In this document: in pieces, positions 22,301 to 33,281 of the stretch
Position numbering within the stretch: the stretch's first letter is position 1
Layout of the letters: each line of letters begins with the position of its first letter
From: Podochytrium sp. JEL0797
Taxonomy: Eukaryota; Chytridiomycota; Chytridiomycetes; Chytridiales; Chytriomycetaceae
DNA: 64,000 nucleotides
NCBI GenBank assembly: GCA_027596195.1
Contig: JADGJG010000005.1
Span: 1-64,000 of the forward strand
Direction: 5' to 3'
Notes under the pieces: model-generated
Seen by the model: only the letters and a program-made list of their open reading frames with translations
Told to the model about the DNA's origin: nothing
The model's database searches: none
Made by a program: the position numbers and the translations under genes

Positions 22301-24295
22301 GCTGTTGTTCATGCCTCCTCGTCCAAGAATGCCATGTCGAGTATTCAAGCGCCTTCTTCGGCACTGACTTTCGTGTCCACTTCTAAGCTGTCTTCATCGC
22401 CTGTTTCGCGCGATTTCTCATCCAGCACGGCCACTTCAGACAGTCACAGCTCTTCTTCTATCCGGTCGACTTCCAGCTTAGCTTCATCAGTTACTGTTTA
22501 CACTTCCTCGTCCATGAACACCGCGTCTTCGTTGGTGCAGACTTCTGTTTCCGCTTCTACTCGCGATTCCTCGCCCCATACGACCGCTTCTAGCAATTAC
22601 ATGCCTTCGACTGCGAGACCCTTAGTTTCGAGCTCCCCAGTCCTTTCGTCAGTTGTCGTTCACGTCTCCTCGACCAAGAATGCCATGCCAACCACCCACG
22701 GTTCTTCTGCGGCACAGACTTCCGTGTCCAGTGGTAAAGACTCTTCATCGCTTGTTTCGCGCAAATTCTCATCCAACACAGACTCTTCAGACAATCACAG
22801 TTCTTCTTCTAGCCCATCGATTTCCAGCTCAGTTTCATCGGTTACTGTTTACAGTTCCTCGTCCATGAATACCGCGTCTTCGCTGGCACAGCCTTCCGTT
22901 TCCGCTTCTACTCGCGATTCCTCGGCCCATACGACCGCTGCTAGCAATTACGTGCCTTCGTCTGCGAGACCCTTGGTTTCGAGCTCCCTGGTCCCTTCGT
23001 CAGTTGTCGTTCACGCTTCCTCGGCTCAGGGTGCTTTGCCGACTATCCAAGTGTCTTCTGCGGCACAGACTTCCGTGCCCACTTCTCATCCGTCTTCATC
23101 GCCTGTTTCGCACAACTTGTCTTCCAGCACGGCCATTTCAGATAGACAAAGTTCTTCTTTTAGCCCATCGATTTCCAGCGCAGCTTCATCGGTTATTGTT
23201 CACGCTTCCTCGTCCCAGATTGACATCCCGACTACCCACGCGTCTTCTTCGGCGCAGACTTCCGTACCCGCTTCTGAGCCGTCTTCATTGCCTGTTTCGC
23301 GCAATTTCGCATCCAACACGCCCTCTTCAGACAGTCACAGCTTTTATTCTACTAGCCCATTCATTTCCAGCTCGGCTTCCTCATTTATTGTTCACGCTTC
23401 CTCGGCTCAGAGTGCTTTGCGAACTACTACGCACGCGACTTCTACGGCGCAGACTTCCGTATCTACTTCTAATTCCGCGTCCGGCAGGGCTACTTCTAAC
23501 AATTCTCCAGCTGGCGGGCCATTCCTTTCGAGCTCGAGAACCTCTTCCCCACCTTCCGCATACACTACCTTGACCCAGAATGCGGTGTTAAGCACCCATG
23601 CGGCTTGGCCCTCCACTTCCAGTTCTGTAAACCCTTCATCGATGCCTGTTTCGACTATTACAGCTCCTTCTATACTTGCACCTATTTCCTCCGCGTCCAA
23701 GGACATCTACGCGCCTTTGTCGAGTCGTTCTGCTTCAACGAGTCTTACCCCTGACGCGCAAACGACTTCCACTACAGGATCTGTCGCTTCATCACTCCAA
23801 CTTGCCTCAAAGACGGCTGCTGCTTCATCTGCCAGCAAGGAATCACGCCCTAGTGATGTCATGTCAGCATTCTCGGCACCACTCCCAACTCCCACCGCTC
23901 TTGTAGTTCAAGCCTCGGCTCGCAGCACGGCATCTTCCACTCTGGAGACCTTCCCAACCCAACTGACGCCTCCTCGCTCAGTTTCCACGCACGAGACGAA
24001 CGCAGCCCTTCTCCCGAGCCGCACTCCATTGGGAACTATTGGCGGCAGCCCTTCAACAGCTGCAAGCGCCGGGTTGGATCCAATCTCGCCTTTCTCCACG
24101 TCGACTACCACTGAAAATTCGCCCGCTTCCTCGCCTGAAATTTCATCGAACACCGCGGCCTCGGGTGAAAGCAATTGGGGTCCTGCGGGCGAACCGTGTG
24201 CTACCACCGTCAATATTCTCATTGGCGCGGGAGGAGGAACAGTGCAAGTTTTGAGTTGGACCAGTGTGTTTGCTCTTGGTGTATTCTTCTTTTGA
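19367..24295 (+). CDS. giant Ser/Thr-rich adhesin-like protein with two Cys-rich domains
   Basis: Exons 19367-19879, 19943-21010 and 21074-24295, all phase 0, give 1,600 residues. Two copies of a Cys-rich domain of about 165 residues (start TSVxNGVCSLVNPR, end YHGDLGVGGLCYRSNEV) are separated by a Ser-rich linker. Each copy is followed by an intron at the same place and then a VYPWCLC motif, so domain plus intron were duplicated together. A stalk of about 1,000 residues follows, with 60-70-residue Ser/Ala units (SSSKNAMSSMHASSSARAS type) likely to be O-mannosylated. The C-terminus has a hydrophobic tail (SWTSVFALGVFFF) like a GPI signal. There is no classical signal peptide at the ATG, which is odd for a surface protein. 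The left-edge gene has the same architecture. Adhesion is inferred. Confidence 0.85.
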
Positions 24296-24314
24296 ATTCT
24301 TAATTTGAATTTTG

Positions 24315-24320
24315 AATAAA
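24315..24320 (+). terminator. polyadenylation signal AATAAA of the adhesin-like gene
   Basis: AATAAA lies 20 bases after the stop and only 16 bases before the stop of the convergent ankyrin-like gene, so the two 3' ends must overlap. Confidence 0.6.
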
Positions 24321-24335
24321 TGCTCAATTCTTGGA

Positions 24336-25701
24336 TCATAAAAACTTGTTTAACACTTTCGCAACTCCAGACTCCTTCCCGCCCACAATATTAGCCCATT
24401 CCAACGGCGTTCTCCCCGTCTCCCAATCCGCGACCTGCATCAACCACTTTCTCGTCTCGATGCGATTCGGAATCGTCGTATTCGGACGTAGCTTTCTGAG
24501 AATGCGGACCATCACGGGGGGCGCGGGTTTCTTCATTTGCGGGAGGCTCAATAGGTTGTGGAGGAACGCCGGGGAGCGGAGGGTGATGACGGAGAGAATG
24601 AGGAGGGTGCGACCAGAGCAATCGCGTGTGAAGAGAGAGCAGACGTTGTGGTGGAGAAGAATCTGAATCATGTTCTACTCTGTGTTAGTACACATACACA
24701 CGCCAAAAGCGATACTTGCAACTTCAGGGAAAAAATAGCCTAACCAACGCGATTTCATCCGACAGCTTGGACCCACACGCCGCATGCAACGGGGTCACTC
24801 CCGCTGCATCTCTCACATCCCACACATCCCACGAAGACTTCCGCGCCACTTCCTCGTCCTCCCCAACCACCCCCTCGTCGTTCAAATCCAGCAACTCGGG
24901 CCACATCGTCCTCGCCTTCATCTTGGGACTCAGAACCTTGGAAGCCGCTTCCTTTGACGACAGCACGGTTTTTCCCCTCATGGAGGCGCGGAGATGGGGG
25001 AGCGAGGAGTCGAGGAGAGTGTGGAGAGAGTTTCCGAGGCCATAGTCGAGCGCAACTTGGAGGGCAGACGTGTCCGAGAGGTGGATTTCGTATTTCGAGA
25101 CATACTGCGGCACCGCGACGGCACTGAAAGGACACGCGTTCATCTCACTCATAAACACCTGTTGAATGCAAAACAGACGCATAAGAATCAATCTCCAAAC
25201 ACGACGGCAAATATACCACCCCGTACACAAACTCACCCGAATCGCATTCAAACACGCCCCACGCGTCGCCACCGCCAAAGGCCCAAACCCCTTCATCTTC
25301 CCCACCTCCCTCCAATACATCTCCTCTTCCCCATCAACACCCCCCTCCGGTCTCGCACCCACCAACATCAACGGATGCGGACACCCATTCCCCTTTTCCC
25401 ACCCTTCGACCCCTTCGGCCCCTTTCCACGCAGACACAAGCGTCTGCACAATCTCATGCACTTGTGCGAGAGTCAAGGTTTCCATGCCGGCGACGTAATG
25501 AAGGATAGTGAATCCCTTCGTGTCGAGACTCGCGAGGTTGGGCGCGCCAAAATGATGAATGAAGGCGCGGATGGAGTCAATGTATTCCGAGGATCGGGGG
25601 TTGTGGAGGAATTGTAGTCCGTTCGCGTCGAAAGTGTATGGCAATGGAGGGGCAAGCGAGGCGTGCTCGTATAATAAATTGTTGAAGTCGTATGGGTCCA
25701 T
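24336..25701 (-). CDS. ankyrin-repeat-like protein
   Basis: Exons 25701-25237, 25158-24745 and 24674-24336 give 405 residues. Ankyrin-type signatures are present but scattered: DTKGFTILHYVAG near 70, SALQVALDYGLG near 190, AAGVTPLHAACGSKLSDEIALV near 280, and RDCSGRTLLILSVI and ETGRTPLEWAN in the last 100 residues. This suggests a divergent ankyrin solenoid with insertions. No enzymatic domain, signal peptide or membrane segment is visible. A protein-interaction role is inferred. The 3' end overlaps that of the adhesin-like gene. Confidence 0.75.
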
Positions 25702-26006
25702 GCTTGCGTTCCAAATTTTTTTTGAGGTGAAGGCAAAAGTTTGTGGGAAAAAAAGGCTAATAATCTATCGCTGCAGATTTATTTCAAAAGTGAAAGGGTG
25801 AGAAAAGGGGAGTTGACGGGTGATTGATGAAGGATTCCCCTTTTCTTGCATTTTACGACTGATCTGATTCGATGAATCTCATAATAAATAACAATAACAA
25901 GTAATCTTTATTTGCATCCAAGATTGGAATACACAATATTGAGGCGAAAAAATGCTCAAGGGCCGATAAAACTTATGAATCTAAAGTGCAGAACTGTCTC
26001 TCCCAT
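25702..26006. other. spacer upstream of the ankyrin-like gene
   Basis: AT-rich DNA between the ankyrin-like start and the ABC-F stop, both on the minus strand. It should contain the ankyrin-gene promoter and the ABC-F 3' end. Nothing specific is recognised. Confidence 0.5.
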
Positions 26007-28627
26007 TTAGCGGGCAGCACCTCCACGTCCACCACGAGCACCTCCACGAGGGGCAGCTCCACCACGTCCTCCAGCAGCTCCACCACGCGCAGACTGTGCT
26101 CCACCACGACCAGCACCAGCACCAGCAGCAGGCTTAGCACCTCCAGCAGCAGGCTTGGCACCAGCAGGCTGTGCGGCACCAGCCTGGGGCTCCTCAGCCC
26201 TCAGCTTCTTGGCCTCAACAAGCGCCTTGGCACCTCCCGGGAGCTCGACAGTCACACCGACAGCAGGCACGTTACGCACGACAGTTCCCTGCACGTACTT
26301 GCCCTTGACGGGAGCCCAGCACACGTCTCCGGCGACCCAGTCGGTCTTCATGAGAGACTGCTTGGCCTTGAGCTTGGCAGCCTTCTCCTCGGCCTCGGCG
26401 GCGAGACGGTCGGCCTCGGCCTGGGCGGCAGCCTTGTCGGCGGCCTCCTTGTCCATGATGGCCTTGCGACGGGCGTTGTTGATGGCCAAGTCTTCCTTGG
26501 AGAGGATGGCACCTCCTCCACGGTTGGATTGAATAGCAGTCTTGGCGTCGACTTGTTTGCCCTCCTCGAGAGCCTGCATGAAGGAGTAGGTGGCACGCTC
26601 GGCAGACTTCATGTTGTCGAACTCGAGGAAGAAACCGGGGATGATAGAGAGGAAAGTCTTGGAGCACTTCTTGAGGAAGTCACGGTTGTGCGTAACGATG
26701 ATCAAACCACCCTTGAACTTGTTGCACGCGGTGATGAGGGATCCGACGGTTTCCAAGTCCAAGAAGTTGGTAGGCTCATCGAGAATGAGGAGGTGGGGTG
26801 GGACGTAGGTGAGCTTGGCAAAGATGACACATGAACGCTGGGAGAAGGACAGGTTCTTCATACGGGTGTGCATGATGGAGTCCGTGACGGAGGTACGCTC
26901 AAGGTGGGACTTGATAACTCCCTGGGGGTCCTTGGGGAAAGACGCGCACATGAAGTCGAGGGCAGAGTCCTCAAGGTTCAGCTCCTTGGTCGAGTGCTGT
27001 CCGAAGTAGGCGACAGTCATCTTCTTGTTGCAGGTGATTTTTCCCTCGGTGGCCTGGATCTTGTCCGTGATGAGCTTCAAGAAGGTGGATTTACCCTATC
27101 GAAAGAAAAAAATAAAATCAGAAACAGTTCAAACGCGCAACGAACAGTTATGAAACTCACAGCTCCGTTGGGTCCCATGATACCGACACGAGTTCCCATC
27201 TTGATGTGGTACGACACGGGGTTGTCGAAGATGAAGGGGAGTCCCTTGGACACATCGTAACAGAAACGAACGTTCTCAACGTTGATCAAAGAAATGTCGG
27301 CCTGGGTCAACTCGCCAGGTCCCAACGGCAACTCCTTGGGGCTGGGGAAAGAGAACTTGGACTGCATCATGACACGACGAGCCTGTCTGTTCTCCTTCCA
27401 GAGAGCGTACTGACGCTGGGTCTTGATGAGAGGGGACATGGGGTTCAAGTTCTTGTTGCGGAGGAGGAAAGTGTCGACCATTTTCTCGTACTCGGCGTCC
27501 TCGGCTTCCTTACGGATCTCGAACTCCTTGAAGTCGCAAGGGAAGTACTTGAGCTTCATGTCCTGGATGAGCATGACGGAGGTGACAACGTTCTCGAGGA
27601 GAGTTCGGTCGTGGGTGACGAGGAGGAAAGATCCCTTGTAACCACGGAGTTTGTTTTCGAGCCAGAGCACAGACGGCAAGTCCAAGTGGTTGGTGGGCTG
27701 GTGGCGGAATGCAAAAAAATCGCATTAGTAAGGCTCGCGCTGTCAAATCAAAACAAAGAAAAAAAATTCACCTCGTCGAGCAACAAAATCTCGGGGTTCA
27801 TGAAGAACGCGCAAGCAAGAGCGACACGCATTCTCAAACCACCAGAAAGCGACGAAAGAGTCGCCTTCTCACCAGTCTCGTCGAATCCAAGCACTCTCAA
27901 CATGGCCTGGGCGATCTGGAGGGCCTGGTCGTCGGATCCGTGCACGTTCTCGAGCTGCTTCTCGACGTAGGCCAAGTTGAGGTTCAAGGCGGCCTTGTCC
28001 TCGTCAGTGATCTCGCCTTCGCTTCCGGCAATGAGGGAGTTGAGCTTGGTCTTGCAGGCAAGGAGAACACGACGGTATGGGTGCGAGCAGAGAACGGTGT
28101 CAAGGACGCCAACGGCATCACGGACGGCGTGGTGCTCGAGCTCCTTCATGTGGTGGACGTGGAGGTAGGTGGGGAATCCTTGGATGGCACCGGTGTTGAT
28201 GGCGTCAAAGAGGCAGGTCTTTCCACTTTGAGAGGGAGTGATGAAAGGAAAATCAGTTTCAAAGATTGGCGCACAAACGGATGGGGAATACACAGATAAC
28301 GAAGTCAATAAACACACACCTTCCGTTGTTTCCGAACAGAGCGGAACGCTTGTTTCCCTCAATAGACAACTTCGTGTTGTCAAACAACACATCGGTCTGG
28401 TTGGGCGACTTGAGCGTGAACTTGAGGTCAATGACCTTGGATCGGGGCTCGCCAGTAGCATCGTACTTGAGCTGCTCACGCTTGAAGAGCGGGAAGAGCA
28501 TCTCAAGCTCGTTCTTCTTGCGCCAGTCGATGGTGGGGAACTCCTTCGGGTCGAGGAATCCGGCAGTCTCTTCGAACTTGCGGTGGAATTTGAGCTCGGA
28601 GTATCCGGTGAAATCAACTGGGGCCAT
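26007..28627 (-). CDS. ABC-F family ATPase with a Tudor-like domain and RGG tail
   Basis: Exons 28627-28320, 28225-27772, 27697-27161 and 27095-26007 give 795 residues. There are two ABC cassettes and no membrane segments, as in ABC-F proteins that act on ribosomes. Cassette 1 has Walker A GNNGSGKT near 100, signature LSSLSGG, Walker B ILLLDEPTNHLD and switch VTHDR. Cassette 2 has GPNGAGKST near 430, a degenerate signature LSFSQ, ILDEPTNFLD and VTHNRD. Introns interrupt both Walker A motifs at almost the same point. The C-terminus has an Ala/Glu/Lys helix, a small barrel-like domain (DWVAGDVCWAPVKGKYVQG) and a Gly/Arg/Ala-rich RGG tail suited to RNA binding. A translation role is inferred. 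I cannot assign it to GCN20, ARB1 or ABC50. Confidence 0.9.
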
Positions 28628-29488
28628 CGTTGTTGTTGGGATGGTGGGAGGTGAGATGTTTTGAGGATGTTTCTGCCAGCCAAAAAAAACGTGCCGTGAA
28701 AAAAAAACAAAAAAACGTCCCATCAAAATCGGTCACGTGACCTTGGCGATAACTGAATTTTTTTGGCACAGGACCTGTTGTTTCGGCCCGTCTCGGCCCG
28801 ATAACGGGAGTCACATGGAGGGCAGAGAAGCTGATAGCAGCATGCTGCGAAACGAGTTTTGTAGAAAAACAATGACACGAGAAGAGACCATCGCGTTTGT
28901 CGTTCAGCCCATTTCTGCGCCACAAAACGGCGATAAGGAATCAAACCCTGATTTTTAAAGTCTAACGACGGTGACTCCTCAAACTAACAACAGAGTTTGA
29001 TGTCCGAATATGACATGATATTCACGTGCCGGCAGCCGACAAACGGCAAAATTTGACTCGTCATTGCTTGTGCGACGCAAATGAATGGAAGAAAAAGTGA
29101 ATCTTTCTCACGTATTTGACACGTTGTTGCCTATGTGGCGCAAATGAATGGAAGAATTGCCTTGAATTCTTTCTTCTGAAATGTGTCACGAAAATGATGA
29201 ATGGAAGGGGAAGGAGTTCTTTCTCGCTCCACCCATTTGTAATCGCCCCTGCATGCCGTGTTGTTAGAGGCTTGGGTGCGGGTCCAGTGATCACTGATAA
29301 ACAATCAGTCCTCATAGCTGCCTCAACGCGGATAATTTGATATTTGACAGTCGTGTGTCAGAAAAATGAACGCTTTTGCAACAAACAATCAAAATTAATC
29401 ACATTCTTTATCGAAATAATACACACAACCGCGAAATTCCTTCTGCTTTACGCACTGCACTCACTACATCCTCCTCCCCGAGTCCCAT
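28628..29488. other. spacer upstream of the ABC-F gene
   Basis: The part next to 28628 should be the ABC-F promoter. A CACGTG E-box-like hexamer is visible at 29023-29028. A tandem repeat at 29051-29156 is listed separately. I see no supported gene. Confidence 0.5.
29051..29156. repeat. two imperfect 43-base direct repeats
   Basis: 29051-29093 and 29114-29156 both read atttgac-n-cgt...ttg...tg...gcgacgcaaatgaatggaagaa or a close variant, differing at about eight positions. A shorter echo (gatgaatggaagg) is near 29191. Noncoding; the function is not evident. Confidence 0.75.
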
Positions 29489-30548
29489 TCATCTTGTCTC
29501 GACATGATTTTTTGGGAAAATCCCCTCTCCACGTTTCGACGAGCCACGATACCAATTGTCATCAATATCGTCCAGCACGGTAATCAAATCGCCCACGCGG
29601 ATCGAAAGATCCGAATCCTCAGCCGGTGCGAAATCGGCAATCGCCACGACCGTCTTTTGGTACGGGGGAGGGGCAGGTTGCGGGGTGAATTGCTGGGGCT
29701 TGAAGCCAACGGCGCCTGCTGCACCGGCAAACGCGGCCTTTTGGACGCCTGGATCGCGGGCCGCATTCATAGCGGCATTTTGGACAGCAGGGTTCTTTGC
29801 GGCGTTCAAAGCAGCGCGTTGGAACAGCGGATTCGAGGCGAGGCTGACGGGGGAATCGCCCTTGGAATATGCAGAGTAGGCAGCCTTTTGAAGCGCTGGG
29901 TCTTTGGCGGTTTGAAACGCGGCCTTTTGCAGCATCGGGTCTTTTGCTGCAGCAGAGATAAAAATGGAGGGGTTCGCAACGGCATCATCGGGCGACGAGG
30001 GAGAGGAATAGCTTTGGGACTGGATTGATGCTTTGCGCAGAGAGGGGGCTCTGCTGTCGAGAGAGTGGGGCGTGTTCGAAGGCCCACGAAATGGGAGGGG
30101 TGGCGGTGCCGGGCCAATGGCCTTGACAGGCGCAGAAGGAGTAGAAGGAAACGAAGGGGAAGAAGAAGACAGGTGGATGCCGTGCGTGCTGAGTTCGCCA
30201 AGCAGAATCTTCATCGTGTGCGCAGAGATCCAATCGCGGGATTCGAGCTCTGTTTGAACGGTAAGCATTGGAAAGCAGCAACAAGTCTTGCGTACCCGAT
30301 GTCTGTGCTGCCACACAATGGGTGAGGTGGTCCCGGAATTGCTGATTGATTGTGTCTTGTCAGAAGTGTCTAGTCAAAGCACCGCTTACCTTGTTGACAG
30401 GCTCAGTGTCTCTCGCTACGGCAACAACTATCGCACTGGGCGCAGGTTCATCCTTCTTCTTCTTGCCAAAGAACGACATGCCTTGGAGTTTGTCGAGTTT
30501 TTTTTGCACAGCGCACGAATCTGACTCATCTCCGTCTATGGTGTCCAT
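29489..30548 (-). CDS. SH3-domain protein with Ala-rich dodecapeptide-like repeats
   Basis: Exons 30548-30390 and 30247-29489 give 305 residues if the ATG at 30548 is used. MSFFGKKKK at 30479 is an alternative start, and a GTATGT donor near 30615 allows an upstream exon. The C-terminal 60 residues are a typical SH3 domain (ALYDF-like AIADFAPAED, DLITVLDD, NWYRGSS, GIFPKNHVE) that binds proline motifs. The middle has repeats of the form [ND]P-x-[LV]QKAA[FY]-x-AAK, seven or eight copies of 11-13 residues, probably helical. A Pro-rich stretch precedes them. The C-terminal SH3 recalls yeast Lsb1/Pin3-type actin-patch proteins, but the repeats do not. The acceptor choice (GAG at 30248) is set by frame. 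Confidence 0.7.
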
Positions 30549-31495
30549 TTCAAATGAACGACTTGGCAAAAAGGAAATCAATGAGAAGCAATCACATTCA
30601 TCACAAACAGAACATACCTTGTGGTTATTTGGTCTTTTCTCCGAGAGATCTCCGCTTCCTCTTCTTTGTTCCGCAAATCGAACTCTTTTTCTGATCGAGC
30701 GAATACAACAAGAAATTTCACGCGTTTTCATACAAGATACATACAGCCTCAGACAGCGGCAGCGATTGTTGAAAGCAGCACTTCATTTGGTTTTGACACT
30801 GCGTCAAGTCACTTGGCGCATGTCGCGTGGGTGATTGCGAGATGCATGTGAATGCTTTTTCTGGATTCTCTCGATTTCTCTTGTTCTATATTTGGCGACG
30901 TGCTGGTTGAGGAATGGAAACTTACACGCGTTGTCGCTATTTTAGGTATTTATAATAGTAGTTTTTTTCTAGTAGGTATCGATTAAAGTTGGTGCATTCG
31001 AGTTTTGAGAAGCTCATAACTAGTATATTTATTAGAATATGAGAATTCCATAAAACGGAATTTATGAAAATGTGTAAAGGAGAAGAGTTGTTTCTCTGAT
31101 AGAGAAATTAATTTCGTTCCCAACGCGTTTGACACCCCAAACAATTCTCTCGAAATGTGACATTCCTGACCGCACCACCTCCTCGCCCAACACACAGCAT
31201 TTAGTCACACAGCCCACTCTCCTCTGCACACCACCAACCCCACAACTGGGAATCCGCAACACCATCCCAGTTTCTCCGTGCTCTTTCCATGGCATCTCAC
31301 TGTCAACAGCGAAATTGATAATTGAACTGCCTCTAGGACTCCCTCTTAAATTTGTGGGGGGTTTTGGAACTTGGGTAAAAGGTGAGCTTTTTCAGGTTTG
31401 CTATAGAATCCAATTGTTAAACAGCAATATATTTCAGATTTTTAAAACGGAATCTAGGAACCCAAAGTCATGTTGGCCAATTGACTATTGAATAT
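30549..31495. other. spacer between the SH3 gene and the TPR pseudogene
   Basis: It includes the probable SH3-gene 5' region (30549-30850) and about 600 bases of AT-rich DNA. Open frames on the plus strand here have no domain and no splice support. Confidence 0.5.
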
Positions 31496-32937
31496 TTTCA
31501 TATGCAGTGGCCCTGCATCCACATCCCTCCCTTGTGAAGCATACACCATGGCCAGCTTCATCATTGAACGAAGAGTGTCTGGATGAGTTTCTCCAAGGAC
31601 TTGCTCCCTGCCCTTGATACATTTCAGATAAAGTGGCTCTGCATCACCATACGTTTGGTGAGGCTTGTACAATGTGGCCAGACTGTCAAGTGATGTGTAG
31701 CTGCCTGGCCTTAAGACATTGGCAATAAAGCAACTCCGCATCACTAAGCCTGTACTGCAGCTCATACAGTGAAGCCAGGTTGTTGATTGAACCAAGAGTA
31801 TCTGGATGGTTTTCTCCAAGGGCTTGCTTTCAGGCCTTGAGACATTGAAGAAGCAGTGGCTCAACATTATCATACTTTTTTTGTGATTTGTACAATGAAG
31901 CCAAGTTGTAGATGGGCATGAGGATGTTTTGGTGAGTCTCTCCAAGGACTTGCTTGTGGTCCTTGAGACATTGGAGAAGCAGTGGCTCTGCTTCACCATA
32001 TCTTTGTTTAGACTGGTAAAATGAAGCCAGATTGTGCAGTGAAGTGAGAGTGTCTGGATGGGTTTCTCCAAGGACTTAAATCTTGAGACATTGGACATAC
32101 AGTGGCTCTGCATCCCCATACAGGCCTTGTGAGTTGTAAACTGCAACCAGATTTTGGAGTGAATGAAGAGCGTCGGGATGAGTCTCTCCCAGGACTTGCT
32201 TGTTGACCTTGAGACATTGGAGAAACAGTGGTTCTGCTTCACCATACCTTCCTTGCGACTGGTAGAACACACCTGGATTGTTCATGGAACCCAGAGCAAT
32301 TGAATGGGTTTCTCCAAGAACCTCCTGGCGGGACTAGACACATTGGAGAAACAATGGCAGACTGGGCAAAAAAATAAAGACACTGACCCCTGTCACTGGG
32401 CTGGCCATGGTAGCAGGCTCACCAACCTCTGGCAATGGCTCGAGCTCAGAGGCCTTGTATGTGAATGAAAACAAAAACAATCGGATCAGCAGTGAGGGGA
32501 AATTTCGAGTTTGAGTGCATACCAGATTCACTTCTTGGCATGATCCAGAAGCCAATGGCAAGGGCACACTTGCAGTAGAACGCATTGCTGTTTTGTTGGC
32601 AAGCATGGTCAGTTTGGTTGTTATCCAGTGGGGAAAAAACAACTCACCCACAACTGCGTCAGCCGCCTCGGATTTATCGTGACGCAACACATGATCGCTG
32701 AGGACAGAAGCCTTGTTCTTCGCTGAGTCTGTTGGTTCCGTCTATTCAACCAGAAATTAGAAAACGAGTCCGCATTTGCCAGCCCAATTTGCATCGGTCT
32801 TTACCTGATCCTGCGCGTGAATCCACCAGCCTGAACGGACTTTCTTCACTGGAGAAGGGGAGGCGGGAGAGTGCGAGCTGGCAAGTCTCTCCTTGTGGCT
32901 GACGCCAGTGGTCGTGCTGCGGGTTCTGGTTCAACAT
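31496..32937 (-). pseudogene. decayed kinesin-light-chain-type TPR protein gene
   Basis: At least six 42-residue TPR units are legible between 32340 and 31496, with the consensus LGETHPDTL-x-S-x2-NLA-x2-Y-x-SQ-x3-Y-x-DAEPL. They fall in different frames and are broken by stops: a TAG near 32333 just after FLQCV, a stop after PLYVQCLKI near 32076, and a further stop near 31830. The 5' part still has well-formed splice sites that join exons from an ATG at 32937 to about 32390 into one frame. The gene was therefore functional until recently, or the 5' part is still expressed. Such TPR arrays occur in kinesin light chains and NLR-like proteins; no kinesin-light-chain coiled coil or NTPase is present here. 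Confidence 0.75.
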
Positions 32938-33281
32938 TTCTTGGGATTTTTTTGTTTTGTTGTTTTGAACAAATTTTTTTAGGTATGTAAAAAGAGGGGG
33001 TTTCATTTGGGGATCTCACGCGGAGAAGTTCAAAGCGTAATGTGAAGTGTCAGCAAGGACGTCAATTTTGGAATACCCTGATCCATCGACCAAACAAGAT
33101 CATCACCACCACGTGATCCAAGAGACAGATGTCGTTCACACACGACGGCAACCCCAAAACAAAAACACTTTCGGATCACATCGGCCGCCGTTTTTGTCCT
33201 TCTGGTTGTTTGTTTTCCTTTCCCTCGCAAAACTCGTGGAATGTCTTTTTCATTTTTTTCCTGAATATTTTTTTGAGACCT
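32938..33281. other. spacer
   Basis: Between the TPR pseudogene start and the stop of the next gene on the same strand. T-rich runs are present; nothing else is recognised. Confidence 0.5.

Noticed and set aside
25986..26834. Plus-strand Ser/Thr/Gly-rich open frame
   Set aside because: It is antisense to the ABC-F C-terminus and RGG tail. The Walker and signature motifs on the minus strand decide the case.
31129..31491. Plus-strand 120-codon open frame
   Set aside because: No recognisable domain or upstream signals. Composition is like noncoding flanks and it ends inside the TPR relic.
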